From: Methanomassiliicoccus sp.
Lineage (GTDB): Archaea; Thermoplasmatota; Thermoplasmata; Methanomassiliicoccales; Methanomassiliicoccaceae
Direction of reading: 5' to 3'
DNA: 64,000 bases
NCBI GenBank assembly: GCA_018262895.1
Contig: JADFDJ010000001.1
Location: 224,083-288,082 of the forward strand
The translations under genes and the position numbers were made by a program. Of the stretch, positions 57,900 through 64,000 are shown one piece after another (the first letter of the stretch is position 1; each line of letters opens with the position of its first letter). The notes below the pieces were generated by a model, which did not search any database, was not told the origin of the DNA, and saw only the letters and a program-made list of their open reading frames with translations.

Positions 57900-59441
57900 T
57901 CACCACTTGAACCTGATGAGCAGGAAGACCGCCAGGCCCACGGCCAGTATGGAAACGCCCCAGCCTACCCAGATCCACGTCTCGGTGGAGAACGGGGTCC
58001 ACTGCGCGTCCCCCACTATCACCGTGAGCTCGTTGGATATGGAGACCCTGGACGATGAGTCGGTGACCGTCAGGGTGACGGTGTAGGTACCAGGGTTCTC
58101 GAAGGTGTGGTTCACGTCCTTCATGGTGCTGGTGGTCCCGTCATCGAAGTTCCAGTGGTAGAAGTATGGACCCGTACCACTGGAGACCGAGCTGGTGAAG
58201 GGGACGGTCAAGGGGGCAGACCCTGTGCTGGACCCCTGCTCGATCACGACCTCAAGGCCGTCCTCCGATGTCACCGTGATCTCAATATCCTGGGACGTCG
58301 CCTCCTTTGCGGAGGAGTCCTTGACGGAGAGGTGCGCAGTATAGATACCTGGTTCGGAGTAGGTGTGAACAGGGTCCTCCTCCTCGCTGTATGTCCCGTC
58401 ACCGAACGTCCAATTGTAGGAGATGGTCCCTGTGGCGTTCTCCACCACGCTGTAGAAGTTAACATCGAGCGGGCCCATGCCGTAGGAGACGGACGAGGAG
58501 ATGCTGGTCTTTAGGTCCTGGGATAGAGAGGCCACGATCCTGAGGTTGGATGAGGTGGCCATCCGGCCCCCGCTGTCGGTGATGTTCAGGTTCACGTTGT
58601 AGGTGGCGGCCTCAGTGAATAGATGGGTCGGAGACTCCTCGGTGCTGGTGGACCCATCACCGAACTGCCACAGGTACGTGTACGGAGCCACGCCGTACCT
58701 GGGTGTGGCGTTGAAGGTGATGTTCAGCGGCAAGGTGCCCGCGGTGGTGGAGGCGGTGATGTTCACCTGGAACGGCGGAGTGATCACCATGGCGGTGCTG
58801 GTGTTGCTTACCGTGCGGCCGTAGGTGTCCCTGATGACGACCTCCGGAGCATAGGTTCCCGCCTTGGTGTATACATGGTTAACAGAACTCCCGGTACCGG
58901 TGGTACCATCATCGAGGTCCCAAGCATAGGTGTACGGTGCGGTGCCGCCTGTTACATCGGCCGTGAGGGCGACCTCCACCGGCGCCTGGGCAGTAGAGAC
59001 GTTGGAGGTCACTTTAACGTCCAGGGCCGAGCTGGCGCAGTAGAACGTGAAATCCAAGCTGGGGGTAAGTTCGTAGGGGTCGCCCTCCGTGCTTCCCGTG
59101 ACTCTCACGGTCCCGTTATGAGGTCCTGGCGCCAGGTCGGTGGGGATGCTCACAGTGTGGTTGAAGGTCCGGGTGTAAGGGAAGGAGGTGATGTCCAGAA
59201 CGCCTGAGAACAGCACGCCCGTGTAGCCCCAATCGGCATAGTAGACCGTAACCTGGGTTATCTGCAGGGAAGAGACCTCGGAGCCGGGCGATATGATGAC
59301 GGTATACTGACAGGGCACGGACTCCCCGGGGAAAACCTCTTGCGGTGATGTCTTGTCCAGCGTCACAAAGTCAGGCCAAGCGGCCTGTACTGACGGCGGC
59401 ACGACCGCCACGGTCGTCACTAAAAGCAAAATCGTGAGCAC
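57900..59441 (-). CDS. Surface protein with four PKD domains and a C-terminal anchor
   Basis: The 513-residue protein starts with a hydrophobic signal segment ending near SVQAAW. A beta-rich domain follows (about 25-130), then four PKD domains (about 138-220, 225-305, 312-395, 400-480), each with the marks W-x-F/L-G/D-DGT and H-x-Y/F-x-x-x-G-x-Y. A transmembrane helix (WIWVGWGVSILAVGLAVFLLI) with a basic end RFKW closes the chain. Such proteins sit in the archaeal cell envelope. The only standard start is the GTG at 59441, yet the open frame continues upstream with RIDKVLASLV, which would make a better signal-peptide n-region. Confidence 0.87.
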   Translation of the reverse strand: MLTILLLVTTVAVVPPSVQAAWPDFVTLDKTSPQEVFPGESVPCQYTVIISPGSEVSSLQITQVTVYYADWGYTGVLFSGVLDITSFPYTRTFNHTVSIPTDLAPGPHNGTVRVTGSTEGDPYELTPSLDFTFYCASSALDVKVTSNVSTAQAPVEVALTADVTGGTAPYTYAWDLDDGTTGTGSSVNHVYTKAGTYAPEVVIRDTYGRTVSNTSTAMVITPPFQVNITASTTAGTLPLNITFNATPRYGVAPYTYLWQFGDGSTSTEESPTHLFTEAATYNVNLNITDSGGRMATSSNLRIVASLSQDLKTSISSSVSYGMGPLDVNFYSVVENATGTISYNWTFGDGTYSEEEDPVHTYSEPGIYTAHLSVKDSSAKEATSQDIEITVTSEDGLEVVIEQGSSTGSAPLTVPFTSSVSSGTGPYFYHWNFDDGTTSTMKDVNHTFENPGTYTVTLTVTDSSSRVSISNELTVIVGDAQWTPFSTETWIWVGWGVSILAVGLAVFLLIRFKW

Positions 59442-59579
59442 TAAGCTCGCTAGAACCTTATCGATCCGCGTTTCCCATCCCTCGTGCCATCAACGCACTT
59501 TTTTTAGATAATACTTGCGAGCGAAGGGATCCTGTCAGCTTGGTAACACTAGTCGATATCGGCTATCTGGCAACGTGAG

Positions 59580-59609
59580 GGGCTCATGCGATTGGTTCAT
59601 GCTGAGCCC
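59580..59609. other. Hairpin between the PKD protein gene and the upstream kinase gene
   Basis: GGGCTCA (59580-59586) pairs with TGAGCCC (59603-59609). It lies about 110 bp past the end of the kinase gene on the minus strand and may be part of a terminator or of the PKD gene's upstream control region. The rest of the 59442-59718 gap shows nothing clear. Confidence 0.35.
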
Positions 59610-59718
59610 TGCGGGCACGACCTGGGTAGGAAGAGCGTCGGATCCATCAAAATGACCGATCGTCTTACCTGCCCGCTTACCGAACCAGGTCTGCGAGGGC
59701 TCCTTCCGCCTGACGCCG

Positions 59719-61923
59719 TCACGTGTACCTGTAAGAACCGCGAGGTATGGTGAGCTGGAAGGTGGCCCCCTTCCCGTCCTCCCCGACCTCCTGTATGAGT
59801 ATCCCGGTGATCGCCAGGATCTCCTTGGAGAGGAACAGGCCCAGCCCGGTCCCCTTCCCGAAACCCTTCATGAAGAGCCTTTCCCGGTCTTCCCGTGATA
59901 ACCCTGCCCCGTTGTCCTGGAACGTGAGGAGCACGTCGCCGCCCTGCATCCTGGCATCCAGGACGATGCGCAGCGAGTCCGTACGCCCAGAATACTTTAT
60001 GCTGTTATCCACGAGGTTGCGGAAGACCATGGTCAGCATGGGGTCTGCCAGTATGCTCAGGTTCCTCAGACCGGGTCCGATCTCGATAGCACCGTTGCCG
60101 TCAAGCTTGGGCAGTTCCTTCACGATCTCCTCCATCGACTGCCACTGAGGGACCATGGAGCCCATCATCTCGTAGTCCTTGGTGAAGTCGATCTGCCTGC
60201 TGACGTTCTGTATGGATTGCTCTACCTTCTTCAGCCGCTCCAACACGAAGGGATCGCCGACCCTCTCCATGGCCAGCTCCAGGTTGGCGCTCTGTATCTG
60301 GAGCTGGTTCTTGATGTCGTGGCGAGTGATGCTTCCCAGGAGGTCCAGCTTCTGGCGCGCCTTCAGGTACCTGACCTCGGCCTGCTTGTACCGGGTGATG
60401 TCCTGGTTGACGCCGAAATCCCTGATCCGGGCTCCCTTCGGGTCCCTGAAGGAGTAGGCGCAGATGAGGATGTGCCGGACCTCCCCGTCCCGCCGAACGA
60501 TGCGGTGCTCCAGCTCCCGGTAGTCATCGTTGAAGGAGTGGGAGTAGGTCTTGGTCCGGAAGCTCTCCCGAACGCGAGGGAGGTCGTCAGGATGGACGAA
60601 CTCCCTGATGTAGGTCTCTGCCAGCATGTGGTAGCCGCCCTCCCTCTGGGCATCGGTGGCGTATAGCTTGTAGAAGCGATCGTTGAAGGTGTAGGTCTTG
60701 GTGCTCACGTCGTACTCCCAAGATGCGATGTCCGCCATGTCCATGGCCATCGACAGGTGGGCCATGGTGGCCCTCAGCTCGTCCTCCACCTTCTTGCGTT
60801 CGGTGATGTCCCGGAACAGGATGATGTCCTGGGGCTCGTTCTCCTCGGCATCCTCCAGAGAGGCGACGGTGACTTGGCCCCAGACGATCTGGCCATCCTT
60901 GCGGATGTACCTTTTCTCCACCTCATATGTGCTCCTCCTGCCGGCCAGGTACTCCTCCCTGAGGTCCATCCCTACCTCGAGATCATCAGGATGGGCAAGA
61001 TCGAAGAGGGACAGCTGGCTCAGCTCCGAGCGCGAGTGACCTAAGAACCTCACCAGCTCATCGTTGAACTCTTTGGGCACACCGTTGCGGTCGGCGATGG
61101 CGATCCCCACCGCTGCCTCGTTGAAGATGGCGCGGAACTTGCTCTCACTTCTCCGCAGCGCGTCCTCTGACCTCACGTGCCCGGTCATGTCGGTCACATA
61201 AGCAAGGACCCCCTTGCCGTCAGAGAGATTCACCTGGGAGAAGGCCACGTGAACAGGGAAACGAGTGCCGTTCTTGCGAACCCCTATGTACTCGGTCAAT
61301 GGCCTCCGGGCCTGCCGCTGTACATGGCGCACGATCGGGTCCGGGACCTGGGGCGGGATGGACCGCTGGATCATGTCCTCCATGGGGCGGTCCCTGACGT
61401 CGTCCGCATCGTCGTAGCCGAACATGACCAGGTGCCGGCGGTTGGCGTAGGAGACCAGACCTTCCTGGACCATCATTATGGCGACGGGGGCGTCCTCGAT
61501 GAGGGAGCGGAAGCGCTCCTCGCTCCTCCGGAGGTCGAGCTCGTTGCGGTGACCGATGACCGCCTTCTTCACCTTGTGCTCCAGCTCCATGAACTGGGAC
61601 CTGGGGTCCCCGCCCTTCTGAACGTAGAAGGTTACGCCGTTGTTAAGGGCCTCGATTACCACTTCCTCCCTACCTTTTCCGGTGAAGAGGATGAACGGGA
61701 TGCCAGTGTCCACCGCCCTCACGTGCTTGAGGAGGTCGATGCCGTTCATGTCCGGCATCTGGTAATCGGAGATGATGGCATCGTACGGGCTCTCTCTCAT
61801 CATCTTGCCGACGTCCAGGGCTGAGAGGGCGGTGTCCACCCGGAGGTCCCCTGAACGTTCCAGAAAGGCCTTCCCAATATCCAGGAGCCCTGCCTCATCA
61901 TCGACGTAGAGAATCCGGTACAT
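59719..61923 (-). CDS. Hybrid histidine kinase: receiver, three PAS domains, kinase
   Basis: The 734-residue protein begins with a receiver (MYRILYVDDEAGLLDIG, IISDYQMPDMNGIDLL, ILFTGKG), about 1-120. Three PAS domains follow (about 130-250, 255-375, 380-510; the last begins LSMAMDMADIASWEYDVST). The kinase core has H-box TRHDIKNQLQIQSANLEL (about 531), N-box FRNLVDNSIKYSG and G-boxes DNGAGLS and GFGKGTGLGLFLSKEIL. HDIKNQ-type H-boxes are typical of archaeal kinases. No transmembrane helix is seen, so it is cytoplasmic. A TTG four codons upstream is an alternative to the ATG at 61923. The output regulator is unknown. Confidence 0.92.
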   Translation of the reverse strand: MYRILYVDDEAGLLDIGKAFLERSGDLRVDTALSALDVGKMMRESPYDAIISDYQMPDMNGIDLLKHVRAVDTGIPFILFTGKGREEVVIEALNNGVTFYVQKGGDPRSQFMELEHKVKKAVIGHRNELDLRRSEERFRSLIEDAPVAIMMVQEGLVSYANRRHLVMFGYDDADDVRDRPMEDMIQRSIPPQVPDPIVRHVQRQARRPLTEYIGVRKNGTRFPVHVAFSQVNLSDGKGVLAYVTDMTGHVRSEDALRRSESKFRAIFNEAAVGIAIADRNGVPKEFNDELVRFLGHSRSELSQLSLFDLAHPDDLEVGMDLREEYLAGRRSTYEVEKRYIRKDGQIVWGQVTVASLEDAEENEPQDIILFRDITERKKVEDELRATMAHLSMAMDMADIASWEYDVSTKTYTFNDRFYKLYATDAQREGGYHMLAETYIREFVHPDDLPRVRESFRTKTYSHSFNDDYRELEHRIVRRDGEVRHILICAYSFRDPKGARIRDFGVNQDITRYKQAEVRYLKARQKLDLLGSITRHDIKNQLQIQSANLELAMERVGDPFVLERLKKVEQSIQNVSRQIDFTKDYEMMGSMVPQWQSMEEIVKELPKLDGNGAIEIGPGLRNLSILADPMLTMVFRNLVDNSIKYSGRTDSLRIVLDARMQGGDVLLTFQDNGAGLSREDRERLFMKGFGKGTGLGLFLSKEILAITGILIQEVGEDGKGATFQLTIPRGSYRYT

Positions 61924-61996
61924 CCAGAGACCCAATGTAGAGGTTATTGGTTCTGATAATGATAATAAGTGAACGGGCTTTTTATCATTCTCGATA

Positions 61997-64000
61997 CTAA
62001 CAAACCTTTGATGGCTCCCCCTGCCCGACCTTGGAGAGCGCTCCGTGACCGTTCACGTACTTGAACTTCCCTTCGGGGATAAGCATCTCGAACCTAACCC
62101 CTCGCCCGGGCTCCCCCGTCTCCTTGATGGTGATGCCGGTGATCGCCAGGATCTCCCTGGAGAGGAACAGGCCCAGCCCGGTCCCCTTCCCGAAGCCTTT
62201 CGTGAACAGCTCTGACTTTTCCTCGTAGGGTATTCCCACCCCGTCGTCCTCGTACGTGAGGATGAGGTCCCCGTCCTTCTCCAGGCAATCTATGGTGACG
62301 GTCATGGGGCCACCTCCGTACAGCAGGCTGTCCTCCACCAGGTTATGGAAGACACGGATCAGCATGGGGTCGGCCAGAACCTGAAGTCCGGTTATCCCCT
62401 TGCCTAGGACAAGGGCCTTCGCCGGCCGCTGCTCCTGCACGCACCTCGCGATCTCCTCGATGGACTGCCACTGCGGCAGGGCCGTGCCCATGCGCTGGTA
62501 GACGGACGTGAAATCGATCTGTTCCTGGACGATGTTGACCGAACGCTCCAAGCGCGCTATCCTCTTGAGTTGCTCAGGATCGGAGATCGAGCATTTCATC
62601 AGTTCCAAGGTAGCGCTCTGGATGAGGATCTGGTTCTTGATATCATGATGTGTCAGATCGCTCAGGAGGTCAAGCTTCTGACGTGACCTGCGCACCTCCT
62701 CCTCGGCCTTCCTCATCTCGGTGATGTCCTGGTTGATACCGAAGCTCTTCCTGTGCTTACCATCCTCGCTCTGCCAATTGGTGGAGCGCACGAGGATGAG
62801 CCGCACCTCGCCGTCCCGCCTCAATATGCGGTGCTCGAACTGGAAATAACCGACGGGGGGCGTGGGGAACGTGGTGTTACGGGAGTTATTCCTGACGAGA
62901 TCATAATCCTCGGGGTACACGAACCTCTGGAAGTACTCCATGGATGACATCTCATATCCGCCCTCCCTCCCCGCGTCCGTAGCGTAGATCCTGTAGAAAT
63001 GATCGTTGAAGGTGAAGGTGGACGTATCAAGGTCCAGCTCCCAGGACGCCAGGGTGGCCATGTCCATGGCCATGGAGAGCTGCCCCATGGTGCTCCTCAG
63101 CCTCTCCTCCGCCCGCTTGATCTCGGTTATGTCCTGGGTTACCCCGAAGCCCAGGGACCTCCTTCCGTTCTCGTCCTTCAAGGAGGTGGACCTTACGATG
63201 ATGTGGCGTCTCTCTCCGTCCCGGCGTACGATGCTGTGCTCTATCTGCAGGAAATCTTCATCAAAGTTAGGCTGACTGACGGCGCCCATGACCTCGGCGA
63301 GACGGAGCGTCTCCTCGGGAGGCACGAACCTCTCCACGTACTCCCTGGCGGAAATGCGGTAACCGCCCTCCCTTTCCGCGTCCGTTCCGTAGATCTTGTA
63401 GAACCGGTCGTTGAAGAGGAACGTCCCTGTACTGGGATCGAACTCCCAGGAGGCCAGACCGGCCATGTCCATGGCCATGGAGAGCTGCCCCATGGCCCCC
63501 CGTAGCTCCTCGTCGGTCTTCTTGCGCTCGGTGATGTCCCTAATGAAGGTCAGGACCGCCGGCGCGTCAGATATGGTGACCTGCGCCGCCGTGACCTGGA
63601 TGGGGAACTGGGTCCCGTCCCTGCGCCACCCCAGGAACTCGACCTCGTTCGGCAGGGAACCATGCTCTTGACCTTGGGGAGGGTTCCAGGGCTTCTTCCC
63701 CCGGTCGGGAGCGGTGAGGAAATCGCACAAAGAAAGGCCGGTGTACTCCTCCGGCCGGGTGTAGCCGAAGATCTCGCGGTGCAGGGGGTTGGCGTAAGTC
63801 ATCACCCCATCCTGCAGGATAGCGATGGCCACTGGAGCGTTCTCGATAAGAGAACGGAACTTGGCCTCGCTCTTCTTGAGGGCCAGCTCGGTCTTGTGGC
63901 CCACGATGGCGTTCTTCAACTTATGCTCCAGCTCCATGAACTGGGACCTGGGGTCCCCGCCCTTCTGAACGTAGAAGGTTACGCCGTTGTTAAGGGCCTC
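61997..64000 (-). CDS. Hybrid histidine kinase, paralogue of the neighbour, 5' end beyond the window
   Basis: The frame is open to the window edge, so at least 667 residues are present. The first visible residues (EALNNGVTFYVQKGGDPRSQF) are the end of a receiver domain identical to that of the downstream kinase. Then come a PAS domain (FRSLIENAPVAIAILQDGVM) and two near-duplicate PAS units, each opening MGQLSMAMDMA-LASWE. The kinase core has H-box THHDIKNQILIQSATLEL, N-box FHNLVEDSLLYGG, and G-boxes EDDGVGIPYEEK and GFGKGTGLGLFLSREIL. It is soluble. It lies 73 bp upstream of the first kinase and may form one transcript with it. It arose by tandem duplication. Confidence 0.9.
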   Translation of the reverse strand, partial: EALNNGVTFYVQKGGDPRSQFMELEHKLKNAIVGHKTELALKKSEAKFRSLIENAPVAIAILQDGVMTYANPLHREIFGYTRPEEYTGLSLCDFLTAPDRGKKPWNPPQGQEHGSLPNEVEFLGWRRDGTQFPIQVTAAQVTISDAPAVLTFIRDITERKKTDEELRGAMGQLSMAMDMAGLASWEFDPSTGTFLFNDRFYKIYGTDAEREGGYRISAREYVERFVPPEETLRLAEVMGAVSQPNFDEDFLQIEHSIVRRDGERRHIIVRSTSLKDENGRRSLGFGVTQDITEIKRAEERLRSTMGQLSMAMDMATLASWELDLDTSTFTFNDHFYRIYATDAGREGGYEMSSMEYFQRFVYPEDYDLVRNNSRNTTFPTPPVGYFQFEHRILRRDGEVRLILVRSTNWQSEDGKHRKSFGINQDITEMRKAEEEVRRSRQKLDLLSDLTHHDIKNQILIQSATLELMKCSISDPEQLKRIARLERSVNIVQEQIDFTSVYQRMGTALPQWQSIEEIARCVQEQRPAKALVLGKGITGLQVLADPMLIRVFHNLVEDSLLYGGGPMTVTIDCLEKDGDLILTYEDDGVGIPYEEKSELFTKGFGKGTGLGLFLSREILAITGITIKETGEPGRGVRFEMLIPEGKFKYVNGHGALSKVGQGEPSKVC

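Noticed and set aside
54916..58058. Long alternative frames within the nuclease-helicase gene
   Set aside because: They lack motifs, while the 1371-residue frame keeps nuclease, Fe-S and helicase motifs in order along its full length.

Overview
The window reads as chromosomal DNA of a GC-rich methanogenic euryarchaeon, most likely of the Methanomassiliicoccales/Thermoplasmata lineage. Archaeal markers are plentiful: a block of ribosomal protein L44e, S27e, aIF2-alpha, Nop10 and a PAC2-family protein; RadA; an archaeal CCA-adding enzyme; both prenyltransferases of ether-lipid synthesis; a Dph6-type diphthamide ligase; and an intron-containing tRNA-Tyr. Methylotrophic methanogenesis is indicated by methanol:corrinoid methyltransferase genes (mtaC-mtaB) and a RamA-type corrinoid activase. 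Ketoisovalerate:ferredoxin oxidoreductase (vorCBA) has the three-subunit layout seen in methanogens. No rRNA, CRISPR array, insertion sequence or integrase was seen. Most promoters have a TATA-like box 22-35 bp before the start codon, so many mRNAs look leaderless or nearly so.

Layout. 1-6.4 kb: a truncated membrane protein, a small membrane protein with a diheme-cytochrome-like histidine pattern, a large secreted beta-helix protein, an 840-bp AT-rich region with an 18-bp palindrome, and a sodium/solute symporter. 6.5-9.8 kb: Dph6 plus a methyltransferase on the minus strand, and a tightly coupled zinc-ribbon/creatininase-family/rpiA run on the plus strand. 10.2-12.5 kb: the translation and ribosome-biogenesis operon. 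12.6-15.5 kb: a ribbon-helix-helix regulator, tRNA-Tyr, a nucleoside-type deaminase and a metallo-beta-lactamase-fold hydrolase. 15.6-20.6 kb: a plus-strand operon (small CobW-like GTPase, His-rich protein, RamA) ending in an intrinsic terminator and converging on mtaCB; I read this as a methanol-corrinoid enzyme maturation module. 20.9-29.4 kb: housekeeping genes (CCA-adding enzyme, radA, tRNA G10 methyltransferase, site-2 protease, lipid prenyltransferases, pdxT).

29.6-34.2 kb: one about 1524-residue MEDS/PAS/coiled-coil/receiver sensor protein. 34.7-37.0 kb: HAD phosphatase, MsrB, a small winged-helix protein and a flavin reductase. 37.1-43.0 kb: vorCBA, an HTH-cupin regulator, an acyl-CoA synthetase and an alpha/beta hydrolase, which together suggest activation and reductive carboxylation of branched-chain acids. 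43.1-50.8 kb: M32 carboxypeptidase, a PaaK-like ligase, several regulators and two NifX-type proteins. 50.9-57.8 kb: a CPA2 antiporter, a nitroreductase and a 1371-residue Fe-S nuclease/RNase H-like/SF1 helicase fusion. 57.9-64 kb: a PKD-repeat surface protein and two related hybrid histidine kinases, the second cut by the window end.

Start codons were chosen from ribosome binding sites, TATA spacing and family alignment. Functions rest on motif recognition only; no database search was run.
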